A stretch of DNA of 64,000 bases from Hungatella effluvii (GCF_003201875.1 NZ_QJKD01000015.1:82965-146964); one strand, 5' to 3'. Shown: positions 41,854-52,188, numbered from the stretch's first letter. Numbers and translations are program-made. Notes: generated from the letters alone by a model not told the origin.

Positions 41854-42651
41854 TCATTTCCCAGGTATGTATTTACCTATCATATTTAAAAATAGTATTT
41901 TAAGTAAATCAGAATTGCCCTTAAATAAGCTTATTTTTGTAGGTACTTTCCCTTTCTGAGGATAGGCACGCGTAACTGGTATTTCGCAAACCTTTAATCC
42001 CAATTGGGATGCTCTTGTAGATAGGTACGCAAGTAATTCATATGTCACAAATATTTCACGAAACGGCTGTACCCTGGGGTGCGTCAGATAACACCGTGAA
42101 TAGCCTCGGAATGCATTGGTGGTATCGGTAAAACGGTGATGTGCTGTTAATGAGATAATCGGGGCATGAATTATTTTTACAGATAAAAGCCTTATCAAAG
42201 GTGTATTAATTGCATGACCGCCTTTTACAAACCGTGAACCTTGAATAAAGTCATACCCCGCTTCTAATTTTTTAATAAAAAAACGGATATCCTCAATGCT
42301 GTCTTTATTATTCCCGTCAATCGTGATAATTCCTTCATAGCCTCTTTTTAACGCCCACCAGAATCCCATACGAAGCTGCACACCCTGTTTACCTGGACCT
42401 TGTTTAATTAGCAGTGTATTAACCCCGAGAACTTTGAGGTTTTCCTTTTCGGTCGAGCCATCACTGGAACCACCATCACATATGATAATGTCTGCCATGC
42501 TGTCTATTCCATGTTCTTTCGCCCTTTTTAGCTCCTTCGTAATGCGTTCTCCCTCATTTATGATCGGAATGCATACACAATATTTACTCTGTCGTGTACT
42601 ATATTCTTCACATGTAAAATCAGGGACTCCGGGGATATCTTTGTAGTTCAT
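41854..42651 (-). CDS. GT2 glycosyltransferase, polyprenyl-phosphate sugar synthase-like
   Basis: 265 residues without clear transmembrane helices. GT2 motifs are YCVCIPIINEGERI, IICDGGSSDGSTEK and IITIDGNNKDSIEDI. The overall pattern is like dolichol/undecaprenyl-phosphate glycosyltransferases (DPM1/GtrB family). It overlaps the isomerase gene by one base (TAATG). Together with the SMR pair it could make and flip a polyprenyl-phosphate sugar for transfer outside. Confidence 0.82.
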   Translation of the reverse strand: MNYKDIPGVPDFTCEEYSTRQSKYCVCIPIINEGERITKELKRAKEHGIDSMADIIICDGGSSDGSTEKENLKVLGVNTLLIKQGPGKQGVQLRMGFWWALKRGYEGIITIDGNNKDSIEDIRFFIKKLEAGYDFIQGSRFVKGGHAINTPLIRLLSVKIIHAPIISLTAHHRFTDTTNAFRGYSRCYLTHPRVQPFREIFVTYELLAYLSTRASQLGLKVCEIPVTRAYPQKGKVPTKISLFKGNSDLLKILFLNMIGKYIPGK

Positions 42652-43436
42652 TATGAAAACACCTCCCTGATATATGTAACTGTGTCAAACACATTTGTAA
42701 TATCGTTCTGTTTTCCCATTTCAACAGAAACGTAACCGGTATAACTGTCTTTTAAAACTCGGGCAAGCGCTTTATGAAGTTCTCTCTTTTCAATAATAGC
42801 AAGATTGGGTTCACTGATATGAATATGATTAATGAAATGAAGATTGTCAGAAATTATATCCAGGTTTTCTTCATTGTAAATCATCGTTCCAAGATCAAGA
42901 TTGACCAGGCAGCCGGAAGAAGATATACGCTTTACCATATCCAATGCATCTTCAGTTTTGTTCATAAAATTTGTATGATAAATTACGGGATTAGCCTCCA
43001 GGGCCAAAACAGTATTTTTCTGTGCTGCATATTCGCCTAATTCAAAGAAGAATTCTAACGCTATGTCATAATCGCCGCTGCTGGCTATTACTCTGTTTTT
43101 AGGACAGCCAAACACAAGATTATGACACTCAAGGGCAGATGCAAAATCAATTGCCTTTTTAGTATAATCTATAAGCTGTTGACGTTCTGCTGTTGATCCA
43201 AATACCTTTTCACTCCTCCCATACCAGATCGACTGTATGGAAGAGATTTTTAATCCATATTTGTTATATAACTCATCACGAAAATTAATTGCTTCCGCTA
43301 ATGAGTCATAGGGATTATGCGGAAAAATTCTGGTTGGCGCAATCTCAATTGCAGCTAATTTCTGTTTTTTCAGATACTGATATACCAGATTATCATTTTC
43401 TTCGCCCCACGCTATATTTGATATTGATAATTTCAT
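42651..43436 (-). CDS. Sugar-phosphate isomerase/epimerase (xylose-isomerase-like TIM barrel)
   Basis: 261 residues. The TIM-barrel AP-endonuclease-2 fold is recognised from IEIAPTRIFPHNPYDS, NLVFGCPKNRVI, NTVLALEANPVIY, HINHIHISEPN and YTGYVSVEMGKQ, where Glu and His would bind the metal. Such enzymes isomerise or epimerise sugars or inositols. It overlaps its neighbours on both sides by one base, so translation is tightly coupled. It probably supplies an unusual sugar for this arm. Confidence 0.82.
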   Translation of the reverse strand: MKLSISNIAWGEENDNLVYQYLKKQKLAAIEIAPTRIFPHNPYDSLAEAINFRDELYNKYGLKISSIQSIWYGRSEKVFGSTAERQQLIDYTKKAIDFASALECHNLVFGCPKNRVIASSGDYDIALEFFFELGEYAAQKNTVLALEANPVIYHTNFMNKTEDALDMVKRISSSGCLVNLDLGTMIYNEENLDIISDNLHFINHIHISEPNLAIIEKRELHKALARVLKDSYTGYVSVEMGKQNDITNVFDTVTYIREVFS

Positions 43437-44359
43437 TACAACTGCTCCTGTATAAAGTCCCTGATCTCTTTTAATATAGTTTCTTTCTTATATAAATATC
43501 CATTTTCGCCCCCCATTACGCTGTCATATTTTGTTTTAAAATTATAATATGGCGGAACTTTCGCAACATGGTTTATAAAAATAGTATTCGTTAAATACTG
43601 GTATAACTCTGCCACCTCAATAGGTTCTGTTGCTAAGTTAAGTATTTTGATATCATGATTTAACGCAAATTCTATGTGACTCCATAAATGTTTCAAGTTA
43701 TAGAACTGAAAGACCCCTCTGCTGTCGGTAAAATTCAAAGCTGAGAATCCCAGCGATAGAAAAATTTCTTTTAATTTTGCTCTTGTGTGCTCTTCAAGAA
43801 TCTTACATTTATAAAAATTATTTTTCTGTTTTAAATAATAATTGATTAACGTTGGTTCTTTTTTTAATAATTCATCAAACTTTTCCACTTTAAGCATAGC
43901 TGGAATGATATGTATATAATCATATATAAAGTTTTTCTTCAAATTGTTTCCGAAAAGTCCCGGCAGGCGGAGTATCAAAACATCTGGATACAACTCTCTT
44001 ACCTTTGTCTCTAAATAGTACCGATCGGCTCCATAAGGCTGCAATTCATCCGTAAGGATCCTTGTATCTTCATCAACTGCGACCGGATTTTTATACACAT
44101 CAATTGTTGATATTAGTACCAGTTTTTTAGATCGTATTTTATAGATATTGTCAAACGCATTATTTATGATTTGCAAATCAGCTGCTTGGTTTTGATTGGC
44201 CAGATACTTTTCTGCGCTTACTCCTGCATAAACAAGAAGATCCGGCGCTGTTGACCATGCCTCCTGTATATTTTTTGAATTATATAGATTGGTAAATTCA
44301 TATGAAGCAGACAGATTGGAACCCACAAAACCGGTATATCCTACTAGAGCAGTTTTCAT
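43436..44359 (-). CDS. NAD-dependent epimerase/dehydratase-like protein
   Basis: 307 residues. The Rossmann start is VGYTGFVGSNLSASYEF, and the SDR-like active-site Tyr/Lys may be in DRYYLETKVREL. LRLPGLFGNNLKKN matches the conserved region after the active site. The NAD-binding motif is shortened relative to classical epimerases, so a reductase role is possible. It is coupled to the isomerase gene by a one-base overlap. The product sugar is unknown. Confidence 0.8.
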   Translation of the reverse strand: MKTALVGYTGFVGSNLSASYEFTNLYNSKNIQEAWSTAPDLLVYAGVSAEKYLANQNQAADLQIINNAFDNIYKIRSKKLVLISTIDVYKNPVAVDEDTRILTDELQPYGADRYYLETKVRELYPDVLILRLPGLFGNNLKKNFIYDYIHIIPAMLKVEKFDELLKKEPTLINYYLKQKNNFYKCKILEEHTRAKLKEIFLSLGFSALNFTDSRGVFQFYNLKHLWSHIEFALNHDIKILNLATEPIEVAELYQYLTNTIFINHVAKVPPYYNFKTKYDSVMGGENGYLYKKETILKEIRDFIQEQL

Positions 44360-44371
44360 GTCTTTCCCCCA

Positions 44372-45310
44372 CTAATTATTCAGTTTTTCAATTGATTCAA
44401 TAATATATTTTTGTCTGTTAAAATTCATTTTTAAATTTAGTGACATATATTTTATTACAATAGTTAATATTATGAATAGGCCCAAAAATGCAAAAGATAA
44501 AAATAGCATTGTTGTTGTCCAGCCGGCCACTGGTCTGCCGCCGATGTAAATACATACTGTATATAAACCAATTAGGACTGTAAAAATCATTAACAGAAAG
44601 GAAAAGCCAATTGAAAAGCGATAGGCTATATCCGTATATAATATCATAGCATCAATCGCAGTATCTTTACGTATCCGAAAGGTGTTTTTATCTAAATCAC
44701 TTTTTTCGCCGGAGTTATCATAAGTAATGACATCTGTTTTTAATCCGCAGTTAGCATATACTGCCTTTCGGTATAGAATCGTTCTGCTTATAGAATGAAC
44801 TCTGTTGATACCACGCCGTGACAATATTCTGAAGGACTCTGTTCTGAGTAGATATTGAGTATGAGAAACTTTGTTAAATACAGAATAAAATAATTTAGAA
44901 GCCGCTCTTCTACCTTTCAATGGAGCGGCCGAAACAATATCATAACCGTTAAGCGAATGTTGATAGACATCCATCACTAATTTTAAAGGATAATCCTGTA
45001 TTGGATAATCGAACTCATACACAAAATCCCCTATAGCAAGATCAACACCTGCGTTCATTGACAGTTCTACACCCTGATAGTAACTCATATTTAAAATACT
45101 GATAACACTCCCTTGAACGGTATCTGCATAACGCTTGATTTCATTAACGCTTTTATCAGTTGATGCATCATTTACGCAGATAATTTCATATTTCTCAAAA
45201 TTTTCACATAATGTCTTATTTAAATTCTTTACAAAATTAAAAATAGTTCTTTCCTGATTGTAAATATATATTACAGCAGATATAAAGTTTTTTTCTTTAT
45301 TAGTTACCAT
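44372..45310 (-). CDS. GT2 glycosyltransferase with C-terminal membrane helices (DPM1/ArnC-like)
   Basis: 312 residues. The N-terminal GT2 domain has ISAVIYIYNQERTI and ICVNDASTDKSV. The usual catalytic DxD segment appears as YEFDYPIQDYPLKL, so the acidic pair differs from the norm. Two C-terminal membrane helices (IGFSFLLMIFTVLIGLYTV and LFLSFAFLGLFIILTIVI) match ArnC/GtrB-type enzymes that glycosylate undecaprenyl phosphate. It overlaps the FAD-enzyme gene by 11 bases. Confidence 0.82.
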   Translation of the reverse strand: MVTNKEKNFISAVIYIYNQERTIFNFVKNLNKTLCENFEKYEIICVNDASTDKSVNEIKRYADTVQGSVISILNMSYYQGVELSMNAGVDLAIGDFVYEFDYPIQDYPLKLVMDVYQHSLNGYDIVSAAPLKGRRAASKLFYSVFNKVSHTQYLLRTESFRILSRRGINRVHSISRTILYRKAVYANCGLKTDVITYDNSGEKSDLDKNTFRIRKDTAIDAMILYTDIAYRFSIGFSFLLMIFTVLIGLYTVCIYIGGRPVAGWTTTMLFLSFAFLGLFIILTIVIKYMSLNLKMNFNRQKYIIESIEKLNN

Positions 45311-46433
45311 TTTTTAGCACCTCATCTAAATCGTATACGGTATTGATCTTTCCGGATAATACACTTATGAATGTTGGATCAGTAGAAAAGCGTTTAATTA
45401 CCGTTGGTCTGGAATCATCAATTTCGGAAGCCTTTAATATAGGTTTCATCGAAAACAGGGAATGAGAATATTCAAAGCTGTATTCTGACTTTAAATATTT
45501 TCTGGCAAGATTCGACATATAAGGCCAGGCTGAATTTGGCTTTGCAGGACAGTCATTGCAATTCCCAAGTTGTCTTGGGGAACATATCCCCTCACTCGCG
45601 GCCTGACACTCAAATGTAGGTACCGAATCATAACTAGTAACATGCGGCGTGAATGTAACAGACGTCAAGGAATGATACCCTGTTTTCCCAAAAGGCATAA
45701 TTGAAAAAAACGGACCATCCATGACTGTAATCCCAATATCTTTTAGTCTTTCATCAACATTGCATATAATTATTTCACACAACTCATATTTGATCTTAAA
45801 AGGCTCATACCCTAACATATGGGTAATCTGATTTGTAGAGGCATAAGTTGCGTTGAGCAGAAAATCAGTTTTATATATTGTTCCATCAGCCATTATTATC
45901 TGATAATACGTAGCCATTTTCTTGATTTCTTTAATCCTAGCATTATATTGAATTTCTACAGTTTTAAAATTCGATAATTCTTTTAAAAAGTACTCTTTTA
46001 AAATATTTGCATCATAAGTATATTCTTCAGTAAGAAAGGCTCCGTCACACATCCCTGGATTAAAAAACTTTGATGGGTTTACATCATCACATCTTATTTG
46101 CGCATTTTTACAAAAAGATCTGAATTGCTCGGCATTTGTCCATGAAAAATCCGCTGAGGTTGCATAAACCTGATCGAACTTGGTTAACACACAAAATGAA
46201 TAATCCTCCATAAAGCGATTAAAATAATGAGCTGATTTAATTGCAGTGGAAAATGAGCGGGGATAGTGGTATCCCATATGTACTCTGGCTTGATTAATGT
46301 AAGTGGCTCGGCGGAATGGGGTGGAATCATGTTCTAAAACTAATATTTTGTTATTTGTATTATTTTGGGCTAAGAAATTCGCTGCGTATAAGCCGTATAG
46401 ACCGGCTCCTAATATAATTTTATTGTATGCCAT
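45300..46433 (-). CDS. FAD-dependent oxidoreductase
   Basis: 377 residues. The dinucleotide-binding start is KIILGAGLYGLYAANFLAQ, followed by a glutamate in LVLEHD, and a DAO-like fold is suggested by QARVHMGYHYPRS and FLLNATYAST. AGAGGAAA precedes the ATG. In glycan loci such enzymes oxidise, isomerise or aminate nucleotide sugars; the UDP-galactopyranose mutase group is related in general form but its diagnostic residues were not seen. Several cysteines near residues 290-305 (ICSPRQLGNCNDCPAK) may bind metal. Function within the pathway is unknown. Confidence 0.75.
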   Translation of the reverse strand: MAYNKIILGAGLYGLYAANFLAQNNTNNKILVLEHDSTPFRRATYINQARVHMGYHYPRSFSTAIKSAHYFNRFMEDYSFCVLTKFDQVYATSADFSWTNAEQFRSFCKNAQIRCDDVNPSKFFNPGMCDGAFLTEEYTYDANILKEYFLKELSNFKTVEIQYNARIKEIKKMATYYQIIMADGTIYKTDFLLNATYASTNQITHMLGYEPFKIKYELCEIIICNVDERLKDIGITVMDGPFFSIMPFGKTGYHSLTSVTFTPHVTSYDSVPTFECQAASEGICSPRQLGNCNDCPAKPNSAWPYMSNLARKYLKSEYSFEYSHSLFSMKPILKASEIDDSRPTVIKRFSTDPTFISVLSGKINTVYDLDEVLKNGN

Positions 46434-46647
46434 TTATTTTTCCTCTAAAAAAGCAATTGTTTTAATCAATAATTTGCGTCCAATATTCTACCTATTTGAT
46501 CTAAATAGTATAAAATATAATTAAAATTTTTTTTCGTTTATAATAAGGTTATGATTACATTTTCAGGGTACTTTTTCTTGTGTATTCTATGAAATCGTTC
46601 AAAAATGCGGCAGTAAACTTTAGTCTTACTTATATTTTCTATATTAT

Positions 46648-47910
46648 CTATTTGCACATTGCTTTATCTTTACGATTCATCCTTAAAAGAGTATTCGGTA
46701 AATATTCGAAGATAATGATCAAAGAAAATATCTGAAAAAAATATCGTAGTAAAGCGAATAAATAAATAATATAAATTCCCTGGGTATTGATTAGCATACA
46801 ATATAACGCTTTAAAAAAGTCAGGATACACTAAAGTAAAAAGTAATGTACATAAAAAAAACTTGTGATATATTTTCAAGCCTTGACAAAATATGGCTGGA
46901 ATCAACACTATAATAAATAATCCTAAGATCGTCCTATCATGTTCTTGTGTATACATCCACATTCCCCCAAAAACTGCGGGGATGGAATAGAATAATAAGT
47001 CATCCATAATAGATTTTTGTTTAAGTTGTTTCCAAAAATAACAAATTCCACATACACAAATTATAGCACTTAAACAATCAGCTACTTTTTGCGGGAAATT
47101 TGCAGAAAATATAAATTGAATAAGTTTAACTATACTTTGTGAGTCATAAGTTGATCCTATTTCTGACATTGCTATTAAAAAATCTGTTGGAGGAGTTCGT
47201 GTTAATAGAGAAACTAAAATCCATCCACTAATAGGCAATATACTAGCTATTAAAATCCCCTTCCACTCTTTCTTATATAGAAGAGCAAAATAAAAGGGTA
47301 AAGCTAATTGAGGCTTTAATGATGATAATCCAATAGAAATATAAAATAAGTATGGATATTTTTTCTTATTTAAAACACCAATTATAAGTATACCACCGAA
47401 TAGACAACCATAATTTAACCAAGCTAATCCAGTTCCCCATCCAGGTAATGCACATATTCCTAAAATTACAATAAATATTTTTGATGAAGCCCAATCATGT
47501 TGCTTACAATAATTTTTTACACTCCAACAGGTAGCAACTAAAATTAAAATATACAACCCCAAAGCACATATTCTAGCATAATACTCAGGCAAAAAAGTAA
47601 AGTTAGTAATAATGCCAATGCCTAAAGCCCAAGGAGCAGTGCCTCCATTTTCCCATAGTATACCAATATTAGTTAATGGTTCTACCCTACCCTTCATTAC
47701 TTCGAAAGGATTAATACCTGATAAAACGTATTTACTTTCTCTATAACGCATAGTAAAGTCATCTGGATTCCATACTCCTTTTGTTGTTACACCAACGAAA
47801 CCATGAAGTAAATTTCCTATAATAAAAATAAGAAATACAGCGCATATTAACTTTTCTTCAATACGTTCCTTGGAACTATCCATTACTTTATCCATATCTA
47901 TTTTCCTCAT
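46648..47910 (-). CDS. Multi-pass membrane glycosyltransferase (GT-C fold, GT87/DUF2029-like)
   Basis: 420 residues with about ten transmembrane helices. An acidic DDFTMRYRESKYVLSGINPF near the first loop is typical of GT-C enzymes using polyprenyl-phosphate sugars, and LAWLNYGCLFGGILIIG resembles the N-[YF]-G motif of GT87. It would transfer the sugar delivered by the GT2-plus-flippase genes onto the growing polymer outside. It fits the membrane-transferase position of a Gtr-like three-part system. The acceptor is unknown. Confidence 0.8.
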   Translation of the reverse strand: MRKIDMDKVMDSSKERIEEKLICAVFLIFIIGNLLHGFVGVTTKGVWNPDDFTMRYRESKYVLSGINPFEVMKGRVEPLTNIGILWENGGTAPWALGIGIITNFTFLPEYYARICALGLYILILVATCWSVKNYCKQHDWASSKIFIVILGICALPGWGTGLAWLNYGCLFGGILIIGVLNKKKYPYLFYISIGLSSLKPQLALPFYFALLYKKEWKGILIASILPISGWILVSLLTRTPPTDFLIAMSEIGSTYDSQSIVKLIQFIFSANFPQKVADCLSAIICVCGICYFWKQLKQKSIMDDLLFYSIPAVFGGMWMYTQEHDRTILGLFIIVLIPAIFCQGLKIYHKFFLCTLLFTLVYPDFFKALYCMLINTQGIYIIYLFALLRYFFQIFSLIIIFEYLPNTLLRMNRKDKAMCK

Positions 47911-48060
47911 TTTTGTTTATAAAAGCTATATTTATAAGTTGATTATGGTTATTGTTTTCTACAAGAACGGTATATCCCCAAAAAGGGCTGATGTCTTATC
48001 TAAAGGAAATATTTGGTATAAATTATATTTGATAATTTAATACCTTTTACATCTATACAC

Positions 48061-49017
48061 TTATGAATAAACCTTGCAGCTGCATATATAATAATACAGG
48101 AAGTTAAAATTGATATGCTGGCTGAAATTTGGTAAGAAAAATATTCCATTAAAAAAATGCAAAACATACTTGAAAATGAACCAGTTTATATTTATTATTC
48201 CAAAAAAAATCATGCTGGAACCAATTAAGCGCCAGAACAGTGTTTTATCATCAGATATTTTTTGCATAATATGGTATATACCTGTAAAATTATTTATAAT
48301 AACAGGATACATTGATAATATAATTCCTGTAAAAAATACAATTGTACTAATAATTTTTGTATAAAATTTTTTCTTTATAAAATGACAATTTACTGAAAAA
48401 TCACTTATTATAATTCCCGTAATAAATGCTAATAAATATGAATTATTAAAATAAATCAAACACAATATATAAATGATAGAGCGTTTTTTATATGAACCAA
48501 ATATACTTAATATAGCAATAACCAAAAGAGGTCCTTTTATTTCGTACATAATCGTCCATAACGCAACATTATATTTTGATGGTTTTCCTATAAATATCCC
48601 CCATACACCTTCGGAAATAGCCTATTTAAATGATGGTTGAAAATCCCATATTGTATAGTTTGTATTTAGTGCGTTTGCATACATAAATGAAAATTTCATA
48701 AAAAATAACTCATCAAAATTGAAAAAAGGCATGGCAACACAAGTCTTATATACTGCTTGAAAAAAGTACTAATAAATAACCTTGTATCCTTATAAAAAAA
48801 TATCGATATCCAAGTAAATAGCTACTTATACAAAAAAATATAATAACTGCATTTTCTCCATTTATAAAAAAATAAAGTAGAGATTTAGAAAATATTCCAT
48901 AATCATAAATCCATGGAAAAAATAAGGCTGCAAAGTGATTACATAGTACTATCAAAGCACACATTGCTCTAAGTCCATCTAAATAATCTATTCTGTTTGG
49001 AGATGATGTCTGAGGAG
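48061..49017 (-). pseudogene. Acyltransferase-3 (OafA-like) pseudogene
   Basis: Read leftward, three pieces of one acyltransferase-3 protein are found in different frames. The N-terminus gives RIDYLDGLRAMCALIVLC and NHFAALFFPW but has no ATG, being preceded by a stop. The middle (about 48560-48745) gives FKQYIRLVLPCL in one frame and IWDFQPSFK then a TAG in another. The C-terminal piece (48061-48549) starts ALWTIMYEIKGPLLVIA. At least two frameshifts and one nonsense codon are needed to explain this. The gene once encoded a membrane O-acyltransferase of arm B, now dead, whereas arm A has a complete acylation set. Confidence 0.82.
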
Positions 49018-49046
49018 CTGCCTTAGCATGTTAACTGTTTCTTTTG

Positions 49047-49808
49047 TCAATTTTTTATTTGTATATTGTTTTTTCGCTTAAAGAACAAATAAAATAATAA
49101 AAATAAGATAATAAAATAAGAAAAAAACTGGCCGCCTTTAAGTCCCCAATATATCCAATTAGAATAATTTTTAACGGCCACGGGTACATTGACTTTTATA
49201 GAACTGCCATTGAGATCATATAAATCAAATGTACTTAAAAACTGATCATTTTCAATTTTAATGTTACCCGACCATTTATGCATAACGAAAGATATTTCAA
49301 TTTTTTGAGCCTTTTCAAATGGCAGGGTTAAAGACTTGGATTCTACAGCATTTCCATATAAAGCATTTTCTTTATAGACCCAGCCTGAATTATCATCTGC
49401 ATATTGGGCAATATCCTTACTAACACCATCAACTCTAATATCACTGATCCATACTTCTTTTCCTTGTGAATCTTGATTACTTTCCTCTGAAATGCTAATA
49501 ATAATATTATTAGGTAAATAAATTTGAGGCATTAAAAAATCACCTGAAATAATACATAAGACAAGCGCTCCAAAAAGTATACTGATCATTTGATTGCTTT
49601 TAAATCCGCAGGATAGCTTACTTATCTTTTTTAAAAAGAAAGCAGAACAAATAAAAATCATTAAAACAAAATACGTATAAATAAACCCCCTTTGTAAATT
49701 TGTAGTTAAAGTAAATTCATTAATAAAGCAGGTTAAATATAACGCGATAAATCCGCTCATAATGATTATAAAAATGTTCTGCTTATACCGTTTTAACCAA
49801 TTGCACAT
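49047..49808 (-). CDS. Membrane protein, paralogue of the arm A protein at 31.6 kb
   Basis: 253 residues from the ATG at 49806-49808, where AGGAGA lies 7 bases upstream; a longer version from 49844 overlaps the preceding gene and has no site. Two N-terminal helices (IIIMSGFIALYLTCFINEF and IYTYFVLMIFICSAFFL), an extracytoplasmic part with EVWISDIRVDGVSKD, and a C-terminal helix (FSYFIILFLLFYLFF). It shares INE-TLTT and WISDI-VDG with the arm A protein. Function unknown. The paralogues occupy matching positions in the two arms. Confidence 0.78.
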   Translation of the reverse strand: MCNWLKRYKQNIFIIIMSGFIALYLTCFINEFTLTTNLQRGFIYTYFVLMIFICSAFFLKKISKLSCGFKSNQMISILFGALVLCIISGDFLMPQIYLPNNIIISISEESNQDSQGKEVWISDIRVDGVSKDIAQYADDNSGWVYKENALYGNAVESKSLTLPFEKAQKIEISFVMHKWSGNIKIENDQFLSTFDLYDLNGSSIKVNVPVAVKNYSNWIYWGLKGGQFFSYFIILFLLFYLFFKRKNNIQIKN

Positions 49809-49833
49809 CGCTAATCTCCTGTTAGATTTCATA

Positions 49834-52188
49834 TTAAAAGTCAAAAATTCTATTATTAATTTCCATTACCTGTTCGTTATCATATACATAAGTTTTAAGA
49901 TTGTTTTTTATTTTATCGATATCTTCGGGATGCATTAACAATTCTCTTAATTTTTCGATGATAGCCTTCTTGTCATTCGGTACCAGCCATCCTGTTTGAT
50001 TATTAATTATTTGACTGGAGATGCCGCCAACATTTGTAGCTAAGACAGGCACACCTAAAACCAACGCTTCATATATGGTATTGGGGATGCCTTCGAAATC
50101 TGATAGTAGCGCAAACACATCCGCTTTCTTTACTTCTATAAATGGATTATCCAAAGTGCCCGTCATAACAACTTCTTTTTCCATACCTTTTTCTCTTATC
50201 AAATTGTTAATATAATCATAGTCATTACCACTGCCTGCAATTTTCCAGGTAAAATTGTAACCTTCTTTTTTTAAAGTTTCCAGTATTTCTATTAAGCGTG
50301 GATATGCTTTTGAGTAATCAATACGTCCGACTGTTATAAAGTTAATTGTCACAGGATTCTTTTTAGCAGTTACTAAAGATTTTTTCTTTATTTCAGCAGT
50401 GGGAATTAAATTCTTATTCACTATTACTTTATTTTCCAGATGAGGGTAAAGGATTAAAAACTTATCCCTGATATTGTCGGACAAAACAACTATCTTATCA
50501 AATTGTTTATAGAGTTCGCCGTCATTTTTAGTTATTTTTTTACTCCAATCATTTTTATCCTTCCAATCACAATAATCTGTATGTATCCATTGTATTTTCC
50601 GCTTACAGGAGGATACAGCCACTGCTTGACGATAACTTGAGCCTTCTGACATAACGCAGATGGTATCAAACTGTGAAAATAGAGTTGAAAGATAGGGAAG
50701 AACAGCTTCATCATAATTAAAAGCCCTGTTTCTTCTTGCTTTTTGAGTATAATTCCACTTCCGTTTTTTTTCTTCCCCAGATAAGGAAGGGTCTGTTAAA
50801 CAATCACAAAGACGGCGATTAAATAGCTGGTCTTCTTTAAAATCACGAAATGTATAAAATTTAACTCCTATTAATTCTTTCCTTATTTTTATATTGGGCA
50901 CGGCAGAAGAGAAGATACTAATATCCTTTCCAGCCTCAACAAATCTGTTAATTTGAAGTTTCGTCGCAATATGTGCGCCCCCTAAATAATTAATGTCATC
51001 AATAACATATAAAATTTTAGGCTTGGATGTTTTTTCTTCTTTATAAGGATGCCCTGTTTCAATCAAATTATAAAAAGAGTTAAGAATTTCTGTGGTGTTG
51101 TCGAAATTTTTAATATTCTTTTTAATATGCTCCTGCAAATTTTTATTCGTAATAAAGGCTTCAATACGATCAGCAATATTACTTACACTAAAATCAGCAA
51201 GTATTCCTGTTTCATTATCAATAAGTTGTTCCGTTGCACCCGAAGTTTTAGTTGCTATCACAGGCTTACCCAGTATTTTGGCTTCTGATATAACCATGGA
51301 CCAGGATTCATGATCAGATAAAACCGTTACAGCATCTGCTGTTCTCATATAACAATAGGGATTACTTTGGGGACCTAAAATCAAAAAGTTTTCTTCCAGG
51401 CCATACTTCCGGCACTCTTCTTTCACTTGAGATACCAGGTATGTATCAGCAGTTGCTCCAATGTTTACCCAGGTGAATTCAATCCCCCGCCGTTTTAGTT
51501 CTGCCATAGCTTGAACCTGTCTAAGATGATTCTTTTCCTGCCTGAAATTAGCACAGGTTAATAAAACAGGCCTTTTTATATTTTTAATATCCTGTACAGG
51601 TGCCAGTGAATTATTTTTAATATTAACCGTATCGCTAATATTGTAAATTGTTACAGATTTATCCTTAATAAAAGGATAGGCCTTTACACTTGATTTAAGA
51701 GAGTTTTTTGAAACGAAGATAAAGTAGTCAAACAAATCATAAAAATAAAAATAATGCGCCGCATCAAAATATTCTGCTTCTGATATATCACTATGAATCC
51801 ATACTGCCTTAATTTTTGCTTTTACTTCGTATGCCACAAAAGAAGGTGAACACCACTCACCAACAAAAAATGCCCAATCATATTCCTTATTTTTAACAAA
51901 ATCCAACGCAGTAAAATAATAGGCTCCTTTTTGAACCATCGTATACATTATCTTGGCTTTTATACGATCAAAAACAGTTATTTTTTGATATTCAGCATAA
52001 GCATTACATATTTTAACATTATTGGAGATATTACTAACTAAAGATACCGCATTTTCAACCGGACATTGATTTAAGATTAATAAATCTACACAATAATTTG
52101 AATAATCAAGCTTATTAAGAAGATTAACTAATGCAGTTTCGGCTCCTCCTTTGTAAAGCTGACTAATAACAAACAGTAATTTTTTCAT
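49834..52188 (-). CDS. Double GT4 glycosyltransferase (two fused GT-B enzymes)
   Basis: 784 residues: two complete GT4 units joined near residue 390. The first begins MKKLLFVISQLYKGGAETA and ends with a conserved GT4 C-domain (SWSMVISEAKILGKPVIATK). The second begins KILYVIDDINYLGGAHIAT and ends DFEGIPNTIYEALVLGVPVL. Each half resembles one of the two separate adjacent GT4 genes outside the segment (54719-55858 and 53542-54717) in the same order, so it is a fusion of such a pair. It would add two sugars. No frameshift is seen. Confidence 0.9.
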   Translation of the reverse strand: MKKLLFVISQLYKGGAETALVNLLNKLDYSNYCVDLLILNQCPVENAVSLVSNISNNVKICNAYAEYQKITVFDRIKAKIMYTMVQKGAYYFTALDFVKNKEYDWAFFVGEWCSPSFVAYEVKAKIKAVWIHSDISEAEYFDAAHYFYFYDLFDYFIFVSKNSLKSSVKAYPFIKDKSVTIYNISDTVNIKNNSLAPVQDIKNIKRPVLLTCANFRQEKNHLRQVQAMAELKRRGIEFTWVNIGATADTYLVSQVKEECRKYGLEENFLILGPQSNPYCYMRTADAVTVLSDHESWSMVISEAKILGKPVIATKTSGATEQLIDNETGILADFSVSNIADRIEAFITNKNLQEHIKKNIKNFDNTTEILNSFYNLIETGHPYKEEKTSKPKILYVIDDINYLGGAHIATKLQINRFVEAGKDISIFSSAVPNIKIRKELIGVKFYTFRDFKEDQLFNRRLCDCLTDPSLSGEEKKRKWNYTQKARRNRAFNYDEAVLPYLSTLFSQFDTICVMSEGSSYRQAVAVSSCKRKIQWIHTDYCDWKDKNDWSKKITKNDGELYKQFDKIVVLSDNIRDKFLILYPHLENKVIVNKNLIPTAEIKKKSLVTAKKNPVTINFITVGRIDYSKAYPRLIEILETLKKEGYNFTWKIAGSGNDYDYINNLIREKGMEKEVVMTGTLDNPFIEVKKADVFALLSDFEGIPNTIYEALVLGVPVLATNVGGISSQIINNQTGWLVPNDKKAIIEKLRELLMHPEDIDKIKNNLKTYVYDNEQVMEINNRIFDF

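Noticed and set aside
48555..48585. A sequence resembling part of the 33-bp switch site (CAACATTATA ... TTTTG)
   Set aside because: It matches only in two short pieces with a gap, and it is explained as remnant coding sequence of the acyltransferase pseudogene (KPSKYNVALW region).
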